Translations under genes and position numbers: made by a program
NCBI GenBank assembly: GCA_030638385.1
Contig: DAOWES010000233.1
Coordinates: 1-10,439 of the forward strand
Source: Candidatus Cloacimonadota bacterium
Lineage (GTDB): Bacteria; Cloacimonadota; Cloacimonadia; Cloacimonadales; TCS61
Length of the DNA stretch: 10,439 bases
Reading direction: 5' to 3'
Notes under the pieces: model-generated
Seen by the model: only the letters and a program-made list of their open reading frames with translations
The model's database searches: none
Told to the model about the DNA's origin: nothing
Part shown: positions 1-8,630 of the stretch, in pieces
How the letters are laid out: every line of letters begins with the position of its first letter
How positions within the stretch are numbered: position 1 is the stretch's first letter

Positions 1-495
1 ATTTCAAATTATTATTCTGATATAAAGTTTCATGTCATGAACTATTTGTTTAGATTTAAATGATTATTTGGCTTTTTTACTTCTCAGGAAAGAAAACTGT
101 TTAAAAGCCTAATTTCCGTTTCGAAAATTGGTCCCAAAACAGCTCTTTCAGTTCTTTCTACCCTGCCGGTGGAGGAACTTATCCATGCTGTGCAAGTAGG
201 CGATGTCAAATTAATTGGCACAGTGCCGGGAATTGGAAAGAAAAGTGCGGAAAGATTAATTGTCGAGTTGAAGGATAAGGTTGGCTCAATTGGTCTGAGC
301 AATCTTCCAAGCTTGGGTGGTTTGATAAAAACAGATTTTATGCAGGAAGCTGAAGATGCTTTATTGGCATTGGGCTATAAGCAGGTAGAGATAAGTAAAG
401 CGATTAGGAAATTACATGAAGAACATAATTTTGAAACTTCCGAGCATATCGTTAAAACAGTAATTAAATCATTATATAATAAGGGGAGAATATGA
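1..495 (+). CDS. ruvA: Holliday junction branch migration protein RuvA, 5'-truncated by window edge, frame interrupted at 61-63
   Basis: RuvA binds four-way Holliday junctions as a tetramer and loads the RuvB helicase for branch migration in recombinational repair. From codon 64 the frame reads LFGFFTSQERKLFKSLIS, the hallmark junction between domain I and domain II. Two helix-hairpin-helix motifs follow (SVSKIGPKTALSVL and TVPGIGKKSAERLIVEL). The C-terminal RuvB-binding domain is EAEDALLALGYKQVEISKAI, after a short linker, and the protein ends at a TGA (493-495). The same frame from base 1 (ending ...HVMNYLFRFK) resembles the end of the OB-fold domain I, but a TGA at 61-63 separates it from LFGFF. 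About three residues and the usual R-E-D signature are missing there. A GTG at 169 could be called a start but lies in the middle of domain II and is not credible. The stop overlaps the rsmB start (ATGA). The gene identity is certain. Whether the frame break is real or a sequence error at a contig end is not. Confidence 0.9.
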
Positions 496-1817
496 TTAAT
501 ATCAGATATGAAGCGTTTAAGATAATCTATAAAATTTTGAAGAAAAATATTTTTTCCGATAAATTATTGGATGATATGCAAAAGCAGATAAAGGAAGCAG
601 GAGAAGATTCCGCATTACTTTATACTTTGGTGAAAGGTGTGGTGAAGATGAAAAAAAATCTCGATTACATCGCCTCTCAATATACCTATTCTCAAAAATT
701 TGAAAATACTTCACTTAAGATAAAGATAGTTATTTATTTGGCAATATACCAATTAGAATATCTGAATGGAATTCCTCAGCACGCTGCGGTAAACGAATCG
801 GTGAACATTGCCAAAAAAGTATTTGGTTTGAAAGTTGCCAATTTTGTTAATGCTATTTTACGCTCTTATATTCGAAATCCGGAGATTACCTACCCTGAGA
901 ATATTGTTGATAAAATTGCTATGGAATATTCTTTCCCGGAAAATATTATTGAAGTTTGGCTGAGTTATTGGGGAGAAGAAAACACAATTGCTTTGTGTAA
1001 ATACTACAATGAAACTCCCAAGTTAAGTCTGAGAGTAAATACATTTGCTACTGATCCGGATTTGCTGGTAGATTATTTTAGCAGGCGCAATATCAAGATT
1101 GAAAAATCTAATGTCTCTGAGAATATCTTTTTCAGCAATCAAGCCAAAGATGTGCTTTCCGATGTAGCTTTATCGGAAGGCTATTTCTCCATTCAAGATG
1201 GTGCAGCTGCTTTGGTGGTAGAATTGTTGGATCCTCAAATAAAGGAAAATAATCTGGATCTCTTTGCCGCTCCCGGTGGTAAAGGTACATATATGGCAGA
1301 GCTGATGATTAACACTGGCAGGATTACTGCAGTAGATAAGTTTCCTAACAAGATAAAAAAAATGAAGCGTGCAGTAGAGCGTTTGCAACTTTCCAATGTG
1401 AAACTTTATGCCGAAGATGCTTTTACATTTGGCCCTCAAGTAGCCGATTATGACCGAGTTCTTTTGGATGTTCCATGCTCCGGCTGGGGAGTTTTTCAGA
1501 AGAAAAGTGAGCTTAGATGGCAGGAAAATCAGGATATGGGCCAATTGCTGAAATTGCAACGCAAAGCACTTGTAACCGGAGCAAAATTCGTGAAGCCCGG
1601 TGGTATCATGGTTTATAGTACTTGTACACTAAATAGAGCTGAAAATGAAGAGCAGGTTGAAAAATTCTTAGCACAGAATAAAGATTTTTGTTTGATAGAT
1701 GCTAAGACCAAGGTGAAATCATATTATACTGAAGATGGTTATTTGAAAATTTTACCTTTTAGAGACAAGCTGGATGGAGCTTTTGCAGCTAAGCTGAAAA
1801 AAGCAGAATTAAAGTAA
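492..1817 (+). CDS. rsmB: 16S rRNA (cytosine-C5)-methyltransferase RsmB (Sun/Fmu family)
   Basis: This 441-residue protein, of normal length for the family, transfers a methyl group from SAM to C5 of a cytosine in 16S rRNA (C967 in E. coli). Residues 1 to about 135 form the NusB-like RNA-binding domain (LAIYQLEYLNGIPQHAAVNESV is its typical core, with the helix KKVFGLKVANFVNAILR behind it). The C-terminal part is the Rossmann-fold methyltransferase. Its SAM motif I is FAAPGGKGTYMAEL around A259-K264. Motif IV is DVPCSGWG with the release cysteine C329, and motif VI is YSTCT with the nucleophile C378. The start ATG overlaps the ruvA stop by 4 bp and is preceded by a purine-rich ribosome binding site (aggggag, 482-488), so the two are translationally coupled. 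It is not trm4/RsmF-like, because the N-terminal NusB domain is present. Confidence 0.96.
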   Translation: MINIRYEAFKIIYKILKKNIFSDKLLDDMQKQIKEAGEDSALLYTLVKGVVKMKKNLDYIASQYTYSQKFENTSLKIKIVIYLAIYQLEYLNGIPQHAAVNESVNIAKKVFGLKVANFVNAILRSYIRNPEITYPENIVDKIAMEYSFPENIIEVWLSYWGEENTIALCKYYNETPKLSLRVNTFATDPDLLVDYFSRRNIKIEKSNVSENIFFSNQAKDVLSDVALSEGYFSIQDGAAALVVELLDPQIKENNLDLFAAPGGKGTYMAELMINTGRITAVDKFPNKIKKMKRAVERLQLSNVKLYAEDAFTFGPQVADYDRVLLDVPCSGWGVFQKKSELRWQENQDMGQLLKLQRKALVTGAKFVKPGGIMVYSTCTLNRAENEEQVEKFLAQNKDFCLIDAKTKVKSYYTEDGYLKILPFRDKLDGAFAAKLKKAELK

Positions 1818-1835
1818 TTTTATAGGAGAATATAG

Positions 1836-2411
1836 ATGAAATTTAAAAGAGTTAAAGCATTCTCGTTGGCTATTCTTAGCTTGCTTGTGATCTTTATAGT
1901 GGCCTTTTTCGGAACTGATATTATTATGAAATTAGTTGTAGGGCATAGTAACGAAGTGATAGCTCCCGATTTGGCCGGCTTACATATCAATGTTGCCGTA
2001 AAAAAATGCAAAGCACAAAACCTTTATGTAGAAGTTGAAAAACGTGTTAATGATGATGAAGTTGAAAAGGATAATATCATTTCTCAAAACCCTCATCAAG
2101 GTCTAAAAACAAAAGAATTTCGAACTATCAAAGTAATTGTTAGCGATGGTCCGGAAATAGTGAGAATGCCGAATTTGGCAAATATTGCTATGCCTGAAGC
2201 TAAATTGAAGTTGCAAAACTTGGAACTGAAATTAGGCAAAATCTCATATAGATACTCAAATGATGTAGCCAAAGGCAATGTTATTAAAACATTCCCACTA
2301 GCTGAAGATCTGGTTGCCCGAAAGAGCTCGATCGATATATTTGTTAGTTTGGGGAAGATGCAGAGTTCTTCTTCTTCAGATTCCAAATGGCAAGATCTGA
2401 TGAATGAATAA
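1836..2411 (+). CDS. Membrane-anchored protein with two PASTA domains
   Basis: The protein has 191 residues. A short basic N-terminus (MKFKRVK) is followed by a hydrophobic segment at about residues 9-26, giving an N-in, C-out signal anchor that puts the rest outside the cytoplasmic membrane. Two PASTA units follow. The first runs from about 41 to 104 (VIAPDLAGLHINVAVKKC ... DNIISQNPHQG ... IKVIVSDG) and the second from about 109 to 173 (VRMPNLANIAMPEAKLKLQ ... GNVIKTFPLAED ... IDIFVSLG). Each shows the P-x-L-x-G/N, A-x-x-x-L and I-x-x-x-x-P pattern of the family. PASTA domains are known from penicillin-binding proteins and Ser/Thr kinases, where they bind peptidoglycan fragments. Here there is no kinase or transpeptidase domain, so a cell-wall sensing or scaffold role is only inference. 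A short Ser-rich tail (177-183) ends the protein. It sits 18 bp behind rsmB with its own aggag (1824-1828), in the same transcription unit. Confidence 0.85.
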   Translation: MKFKRVKAFSLAILSLLVIFIVAFFGTDIIMKLVVGHSNEVIAPDLAGLHINVAVKKCKAQNLYVEVEKRVNDDEVEKDNIISQNPHQGLKTKEFRTIKVIVSDGPEIVRMPNLANIAMPEAKLKLQNLELKLGKISYRYSNDVAKGNVIKTFPLAEDLVARKSSIDIFVSLGKMQSSSSSDSKWQDLMNE

Positions 2412-2415
2412 GTGA

Positions 2416-2493
2416 GCTAAGATTCAGCTTTGATCGAGATCGTTTTGCTAAAATAGATATCGTTCTTCACTTTGTTCAGAGCCGAATCTTAGC
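2416..2493. repeat. Inverted repeat directly after the PASTA gene
   Basis: The left arm gctaagattcagct (2416-2429) and the right arm agccgaatcttagc (2480-2493) are complementary at 13 of 14 positions. They enclose a second, smaller pair, atcgttcttc (2459-2468), whose partner gaagaacgat lies outside at 2503-2512. The left arm starts only 4 bp after the PASTA stop codon. No T-run follows, so it is not a classical intrinsic terminator, though a transcript could fold here. It belongs to the repeat cluster. Confidence 0.8.
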
Positions 2494-2553
2494 CGACTCG
2501 CAGAAGAACGATCTCGCTTAAACGATTTCGACAAGAATGATCTCGATCAAAGC
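2427..2553. repeat. 15-bp perfect inverted repeat around the tandem-repeat block
   Basis: The arm gctttgatcgagatc at 2427-2441 is the exact reverse complement of gatctcgatcaaagc at 2539-2553. The two arms interleave with the 14-bp inverted repeat at 2416-2493, so alternative foldings compete. The shared word is a GATCGAGATC core that recurs through this block on both strands. Confidence 0.85.
2434..2452 (+). repeat. 19-bp direct repeat, copy 1
   Basis: The 19 bases tcgagatcgttttgctaaa recur exactly at 2869-2887. A second shared word, agccgactcg, follows at 2491-2500 here and at 2892-2901 in copy 2. The two words are 38 bp apart in copy 1 and 4 bp apart in copy 2, so the copies look like long and short versions of one mobile or duplicated intergenic element. 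Confidence 0.85.
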
Positions 2554-2571
2554 GATATCGAACAAAACGAT
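2508..2571 (+). repeat. Degenerate tandem repeat with a 14-15 bp period
   Basis: Units begin at 2508, 2522, 2537, 2552 and 2567. Each opens with a variant of acgatctcg (acgatctcg, acgatttcg, atgatctcg, gcgatatcg, acgat) and most continue with an A-rich spacer such as acaag or aacaaa. The period is a multiple of three in all but the first step. One frame therefore reads as pentapeptides (NDFDK, NDLDQ, SDIEQ), but no start codon or longer open frame supports translation. Confidence 0.75.
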
Positions 2572-2620
2572 AATTTTCCCTACTTCTCCTGAAAGCTGAA
2601 GTATCACACTTTATTTTGAC

Positions 2621-2656
2621 CTCACCCCGTCCCTCTCCTGCAAGGAGAGGGAGAAA
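2621..2656 (+). repeat. REP-like palindromic element A
   Basis: A ctcaccccgt lead is followed by a perfect hairpin with arms ccctctcct (2631-2639) and aggagaggg (2643-2651), a 3-base loop, and then gagaaag. This ctcacccc...ctctcc-loop-ggagag architecture is the form taken by many dispersed REP-type intergenic palindromes. In translation it gives the familiar spurious peptide TSPRPSPARRGR. It is much richer in GC than its surroundings. Confidence 0.8.
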
Positions 2657-2755
2657 GAAATATAAAAAGAATCTTAACCGTCAACTTGTGCACCCGGGCG
2701 TATTAACCATGTCATCACTGCTTTGCCTCTTTTATTCTTCCTGCTATTCTCATGT

Positions 2756-2799
2756 TTCTTCGCCCGTAAAACGGGAGAAGGACAGCCGGATGAGGGGAA
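2756..2799 (-). repeat. REP-like palindromic element B, inverted relative to A
   Basis: Read on the minus strand it begins cctcatccggctgtccttct, has a hairpin cccgt (arms 2763-2767 and 2771-2775, loop aaa; an outer cttc/gaag extends the stem across one mismatch), and ends cgaagaaac. The order of words (ctca-lead, ccttctcc stem, gaag tail) matches element A. A and B thus form an inverted pair enclosing about 100 bp. Confidence 0.65.
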
Positions 2800-2859
2800 T
2801 ATTTCATTCTCCGATTGATTTAACGCTAGTTACGAATAGTTTTTACGAATTTCTACACA

Positions 2860-2930
2860 CCCCGTCAGTCGAGATCGTTTTGCTAAAGCAAAGCCGACTC
2901 GTAGCAGCCACCCCTCTACTAGAGGGGAGT
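2860..2930 (+). repeat. REP-like element C with two hairpins
   Basis: An accccgtcag lead is followed by a first imperfect hairpin (tttgct 2879-2884 with agcaaa 2887-2892, flanked by agtcg and cgact). A second, near-perfect hairpin has arms cccctct (2911-2917) and agagggg (2921-2927) with loop act. The second arm can also pair with tactcctctag at 2951-2961 with a two-base bulge, giving an alternative fold. The element carries copy 2 of the 19-bp direct repeat. Confidence 0.75.
2869..2887 (+). repeat. 19-bp direct repeat, copy 2
   Basis: This is an exact match to 2434-2452 on the same strand. It is followed after 4 bp by agccgactcg (2892-2901), also shared with the first copy. Confidence 0.85.
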
Positions 2931-3144
2931 ATGCACACTTTCTTGTTTCGTACTCCTCTAGATCATTTCTCGGCAAATGACTGTGGGTAGAGCTTATTTG
3001 TCGAAAATCATTTTTTTCGGAATTATCACAATTTATCTCTTATATTCACAATTCATATTCTAAATTTACGAATTCACTTTTTACACAAATATTCCCCCTT
3101 TTTATATTAAATAACTACATCGGAAGAAGTATGAAATTCCTTGA

Positions 3145-3182
3145 AGAGTTGTTTGAAAACAGCTCTAAAAAAAATATTTTTT
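3145..3182. other. Hairpin followed by an A/T tract upstream of gyrB
   Basis: The arms agagttgttt (3145-3154) and aaacagctct (3157-3166) pair fully when one G-U is allowed; realistically this is a 9-bp stem with a 4-base loop. Eight A and then, after TA, six T follow at once. The T-run is too far from the stem for a standard intrinsic terminator on the + strand, and none lies on the - side. It could be a leader structure or a weak terminator for transcription entering from the left. Confidence 0.4.
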
Positions 3183-3305
3183 CTCCTTAATTTCAGCGGT
3201 TGTCTTTGGGGTGTTGTAACGTTCCTATTTGAAAGGGGTTATCTCTCAATAAAAAAGATCTTCCAGATGACTGAAATATGACGTAAACTTATGAGATTTA
3301 AAAAG

Positions 3306-3335
3306 TTGACACATATAGCGTAAGTAAGGAAATTA
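3306..3335 (+). promoter_or_regulatory. Weak candidate promoter for gyrBA
   Basis: A perfect -35 word TTGACA (3306-3311) lies about 100 bp before the gyrB start. At the right distance the best -10 is poor (gaaatt at 3329-3334 after a 17-base spacer). The true promoter may lie elsewhere in the AT-rich upstream stretch. No operator is evident. Confidence 0.25.
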
Positions 3336-3394
3336 GCCTTGCAAAATGAGTAGTAAAAGATGAAAAAAAATAGATGTGAAACTAAGGAAAATGA

Positions 3395-5302
<1,908 letters not shown>

Positions 5303-5310
5303 GAGTTAAA

Positions 5311-7839
5311 ATGATACACGATAGATCAAGAATTGAAATAAAAGAAATTGAAGATGTATTAAAAAAATCTTACTTAGAATACTCAATGAGTGTGATTGTG
5401 TCTCGTGCATTACCGGATGTTCGAGATGGACTGAAACCATCACAAAGAAGAATCTTATATGCGATGCACGAACTGAAATTAAGTCCCGGAAAAGGATTTA
5501 GGAAATGTGCAAAAATTGCCGGTGATACTTCCGGTAACTACCATCCTCATGGTGAACAAGTTATCTATCCGACCTTGGTTCGTATGGCTCAACCATGGAG
5601 TTTGCGCTATATGCTGATTGATGGACAAGGTAACTTTGGTTCTCAAGATGGTGATCCTCCGGCTGCTATGCGTTATACCGAAGCAAGATTAAAAAAAGCT
5701 TCAATCGATTTAATGGATGATCTTGATAAAGAGACAGTTGATTTTATCGGTAACTACGATGATACTAGAAAAGAACCTACCGTATTTCCTTCAAAATTTC
5801 CTAACTTACTAGTTAATGGTTCTTCGGGTATTGCTGTGGGAATGGCTACCAATATGGCGCCTCATAATGTGGGAGAGGTTTGTGATGGAATTATTGCTCT
5901 GGTAGATAATCCGGAGTTGGAGCCTTTGGATTTGAACGAATATATCCAAGGCCCGGATTTTCCAACCGGTTCGTATATTATCGGTAAAGCTGGTATTAAA
6001 GATTATCTTCAAACAGGTCATGGAAGAATTATTGTGCGTGGTAAAGCTGCTATTGAAACTAAAAGTAATGGCGCAGAGCTTATTGTAATTACTGAAATTC
6101 CTTACCAATTAAATAAAACTTTGCTGATAGATAAAATAGTTAGCCAAGTTAAGGAAAAGAGAATTGAAGGTATTAGCGATATTCGTGATGAATCCGGACG
6201 CCAGGGAATGCGCTTAGTTATAGTGGTGAAGCGAAACGCTGAAGCAAATGCTGTTCTGAATAAATTGTACAAATACACACAGCTGCAAAGTAGCTTTAGT
6301 GTAAATAATCGTGCTTTGGTAAATGGTATTCCAAAAGTAGTGAACATTAAGGAACTTATCCAACATTTCATTGATTTCCGTCATAATGTGATTGTACGTA
6401 GAACACAATTTTTACTTAAAAATGCAGAGCATAGATTACATCTCTTAGAAGGTTATCGAATTGCGCTTGATAATATTGATGAAGTGATTGCAACTATTCG
6501 CGCTTCCAAAGGTACTGCCGAAGCGAATGAAAAATTGCGAGAAAAATTTGGTTTCTCCGAAATTCAAGCTAAAGCTATCTTGGAAATGCGCTTGCAAAAG
6601 CTTACAGGTTTAGAGCGTGAAAAGGTAGAAAATGAATATAGCGAAATTGTGAAAACAGTTGAAGATCTTCAAAATATTCTAGAAAATAGAATTCGTAGAA
6701 TGGACATTATTAAAGAGGAAACTACCGAGATTAGAGCAAAATATGCCGATGATCGTCGCAGTATTATCTTAGATGGTTCATCTGAAATCGATACTGAAGA
6801 TATGATTGCGGATGAAGAGATGGTTGTTACTATTTCTCGCCAAGGCTATATCAAGCGTTTACCGGTTGATACATATCGCAAACAAGGTCGCGGAGGTCGT
6901 GGCTTAAGCGGATCCAATCTTAAAGAAGATGACTTTGTTGAGAGTATTTTTGTAGCTTCAACTCATGCCTATATTATTTTCTTCACCGATTTTGGTAAAT
7001 GTCATTGGTTAAAAGTACATCGTATTCCAAAAGTGGGGAGAATTGCTCGTGGAAAAGCAATTGTAAACTTGTTGCATTTAGAAAAAGATGAAAAAGTAGA
7101 AGCTTTTGTAACTGTGCGAAACTTCGATCAACCATATTATATTACATTAGCTACCAAAAATGGAGTGGTTAAGAAAACCGAATTGGAGGCTTATTCACGT
7201 CCACGCATCAATGGTATTATTGCCATTAAACTTAGAGATGGTGATAGCTTAATTGATGCTCAAATTACCGAAGGTAATAATGATATTATCCTCGCAACCA
7301 GAAATGGCTATGCAAACCGCTTTAATGAAACAGATGCTCGTCCTTTGGGTAGAGCTTCACAAGGTGTGCGTGGAATTAGCCTTCGTGATGAAGATCAAGT
7401 GGTCTCTATGGTTGTGGTGAAACGCGATGGAACTTTGCTGGCTATTAGTGAAAATGGTTTTGGAAAACGTTCCGAAATTAGTAGCTATAAAACTACAAAA
7501 CGTGGTTCAAAAGGTGTGATTACACTTAAAACATCAGAAAGAAATGGTCATTTGATCGCCTTGAAAGAAGTGGTTGATAATGATGATTTGATGATTGTGA
7601 CAAGAAAAGGTATGATTATTCGCCAAGGTGTTGATAAAATTAATGTAATTGGTAGAAATACTCAAGGTGTTAAACTCATAGCTCTGAAAAAGAATGATAA
7701 AGTGTTTGATGTAACTCGTATTTTATCTGAACAAGATGATGAGGATTACGATGTTAATGAAAATTCTGTTGAGGAAACATGCGAAATTGTTGAAACAGAA
7801 ATTGTAGAGAATACGCCGGAAGAGATAATAGAAGAGTAA
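5311..7839 (+). CDS. gyrA: DNA gyrase subunit A
   Basis: GyrA is the breakage-reunion and DNA-wrapping subunit. In 842 residues it shows the winged-helix catalytic domain with Tyr122 in [10 protein letters not shown], the residue that bonds to the cleaved 5' end. A coiled-coil region with [15 protein letters not shown] follows. The C-terminal beta-pinwheel carries a GyrA box QGRGGRG (Q525-G531; canonical QRRGGKG), as needed for DNA wrapping and supercoiling, which separates it from ParC. A strongly acidic tail ends the protein, as in many GyrA where it tunes supercoiling. Numbering is identical to E. coli through Tyr122. The quinolone region reads [13 protein letters not shown], with Glu82, Gln83 and Pro87 where E. 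coli has Asp, Ser and Asp. The ribosome binding site aggag (5301-5305) overlaps the gyrB stop codon, so the two subunits are probably translationally coupled. Confidence 0.97.
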   Translation: MIHDRSRIEIKEIEDVLKKSYLEYSMSVIVSRALPDVRDGLKPSQRRILYAMHELKLSPGKGFRKCAKIAGDTSGNYHPHGEQVIYPTLVRMAQPWSLRYMLIDGQGNFGSQDGDPPAAMRYTEARLKKASIDLMDDLDKETVDFIGNYDDTRKEPTVFPSKFPNLLVNGSSGIAVGMATNMAPHNVGEVCDGIIALVDNPELEPLDLNEYIQGPDFPTGSYIIGKAGIKDYLQTGHGRIIVRGKAAIETKSNGAELIVITEIPYQLNKTLLIDKIVSQVKEKRIEGISDIRDESGRQGMRLVIVVKRNAEANAVLNKLYKYTQLQSSFSVNNRALVNGIPKVVNIKELIQHFIDFRHNVIVRRTQFLLKNAEHRLHLLEGYRIALDNIDEVIATIRASKGTAEANEKLREKFGFSEIQAKAILEMRLQKLTGLEREKVENEYSEIVKTVEDLQNILENRIRRMDIIKEETTEIRAKYADDRRSIILDGSSEIDTEDMIADEEMVVTISRQGYIKRLPVDTYRKQGRGGRGLSGSNLKEDDFVESIFVASTHAYIIFFTDFGKCHWLKVHRIPKVGRIARGKAIVNLLHLEKDEKVEAFVTVRNFDQPYYITLATKNGVVKKTELEAYSRPRINGIIAIKLRDGDSLIDAQITEGNNDIILATRNGYANRFNETDARPLGRASQGVRGISLRDEDQVVSMVVVKRDGTLLAISENGFGKRSEISSYKTTKRGSKGVITLKTSERNGHLIALKEVVDNDDLMIVTRKGMIIRQGVDKINVIGRNTQGVKLIALKKNDKVFDVTRILSEQDDEDYDVNENSVEETCEIVETEIVENTPEEIIEE

Positions 7840-7888
7840 TTGATATATTATGATAACAAGCGGATAGAAACATTGTTATTAACGAATT

Positions 7889-7921
7889 GGCAGAGGTGAG
7901 CTTTGTTCATTTCTGCCTTTT
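7889..7921 (+). terminator. Intrinsic terminator of the gyrBA operon
   Basis: The arms ggcagaggtgagc (7889-7901) and gttcatttctgcc (7905-7917) pair along all 13 positions, three of them G-U, around a ttt loop. TTTT follows directly. It lies 50 bp after the gyrA stop and separates gyrBA from the lipoprotein gene. A smaller inverted repeat, ataacaa/ttgttat (7853-7859 and 7873-7879), sits between. Confidence 0.85.
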
Positions 7922-7963
7922 CTCATATCTAAAGGCTAATTCTTAATATTTAAAGGAAAAAAT

Positions 7964-8566
7964 ATGGCAAAGTTAAAATTTGTTACTCTAATTTTTTTGT
8001 TAATGATCATTGGTTGCACAGCTAAATATATGCCACTTAAGGAAGCCGGAGTTTCGATTTCCGAAGAATTCGGGGTGGTGAAAACCAAAGATTTTGTGTT
8101 TGCTGCTGAAAATAGATATTGGGTAAAAGAACCAACTGAGTTAACTAATTATTTTACCACTTTTTATGTGAGTATTAGAAATCGATCTTCTGAATTACAT
8201 GAAATCAAAATGAACGATTTTGCGCTAATTGATGAAGCTGGAAATCAATATGATATTATCTCAAACGAGTATATCGAAATACTAATCCAGCCAAGTCAAT
8301 TTGATTATTTATCGCTTGATAAAGATAGCGATTCTGAACTCATCGATATCTCTGATATTATTGATGAGGAAAAAAATCTTTTGGAAAAATGGCGCAAAGG
8401 AAAAGAAAATCTCATTCGTTATTCTTTTCGCTTTGGAAATCTGCACGCCGGAGCTCGTAAGTCGGGATTTATTTTTTTCCCACGCTTAGCTGAAAGTAAT
8501 AAACGCTGTAAGCTGATATATAAAGATGTGGAGATTAAATTTTCTCGAGTGGAAGAGGAAGAATAA
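7964..8566 (+). CDS. Predicted lipoprotein of unknown function
   Basis: The 200-residue protein starts with a type II signal peptide: MAKLK, a hydrophobic core and the lipobox IIGC, so Cys18 should be lipidated and the mature protein membrane-tethered on the outer face. The mature part is rich in beta-prone segments (FVFAAENRYWVKE, NYFTTFYVSIRNRS, EIKMNDFALIDEAGNQYDII) and closes with SGFIFFPRL and KLIYKDVEIKFS. This recalls the extracytoplasmic immunoglobulin-like domains of the DUF4352 type, where a statement about an additional residue or ion is followed by a range-limited strand pair. That resemblance is weak and by eye. Between them lies an acidic, charged insertion (about residues 112-146, DKDSDSELIDISDIIDEEK). 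The start has aaagg at 7952-7956. It stands alone after the gyrase terminator, so its promoter must lie in the short gap 7922-7960; taatat at 7944 is a possible -10. Confidence 0.8.
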   Translation: MAKLKFVTLIFLLMIIGCTAKYMPLKEAGVSISEEFGVVKTKDFVFAAENRYWVKEPTELTNYFTTFYVSIRNRSSELHEIKMNDFALIDEAGNQYDIISNEYIEILIQPSQFDYLSLDKDSDSELIDISDIIDEEKNLLEKWRKGKENLIRYSFRFGNLHAGARKSGFIFFPRLAESNKRCKLIYKDVEIKFSRVEEEE

Positions 8567-8596
8567 TAATTTATCAGGAAAGCTCGAAGAGGTGAA

Positions 8597-8630
8597 GTTA
8601 ATTGTTAATTGTGAATTATTAATTATTAAT
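8597..8630. repeat. AT-rich TTAATTG/ATTATTAAT repeat
   Basis: Two TTAATTG units (8598-8604 and 8605-8611) run into two ATTATTAAT-like units (8615-8630). The stretch is made almost only of A and T, is partly self-complementary, and ends exactly at the ATG that opens the downstream small frame. Confidence 0.6.

Noticed and set aside
169..495. Separate 108-residue gene starting at the GTG at 169
   Set aside because: RuvA-like sequence continues upstream of 169 in the same frame through the first helix-hairpin-helix motif, so this start is internal.
1170..1559. 129-codon open frame on the minus strand inside rsmB
   Set aside because: It lies wholly within the conserved methyltransferase domain of rsmB, lacks any recognisable motif and is a shadow frame. 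The same holds for minus-strand frames in gyrB and gyrA.
2508..2571. CRISPR-like array
   Set aside because: The period is only 14-15 bp with no spacers, units are degenerate, and no cas gene is visible. It is an ordinary short tandem repeat.
2508..2580. Pentapeptide-repeat coding remnant (NDFDK NDLDQ SDIEQ)
   Set aside because: The first unit is out of phase, no start or long frame exists, and the array is palindromic on both strands, which explains the pattern better.
2616..2990. 124-codon open frame on the + strand beginning TSPRPSPARRGR
   Set aside because: It starts with TTG inside REP-like element A and continues through elements B and C and the 19-bp repeat. Its peptide is the translation of palindromes (SPRPSPARRGR is a typical false product), there is no ribosome binding site, and no family is recognised.
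3145..3182. Intrinsic terminator before gyrB
   Set aside because: The hairpin is followed by eight A; the T-run starts 10 bases later, so the U-tract is not adjacent on the + strand and is absent on the - side. Kept only as a hairpin.
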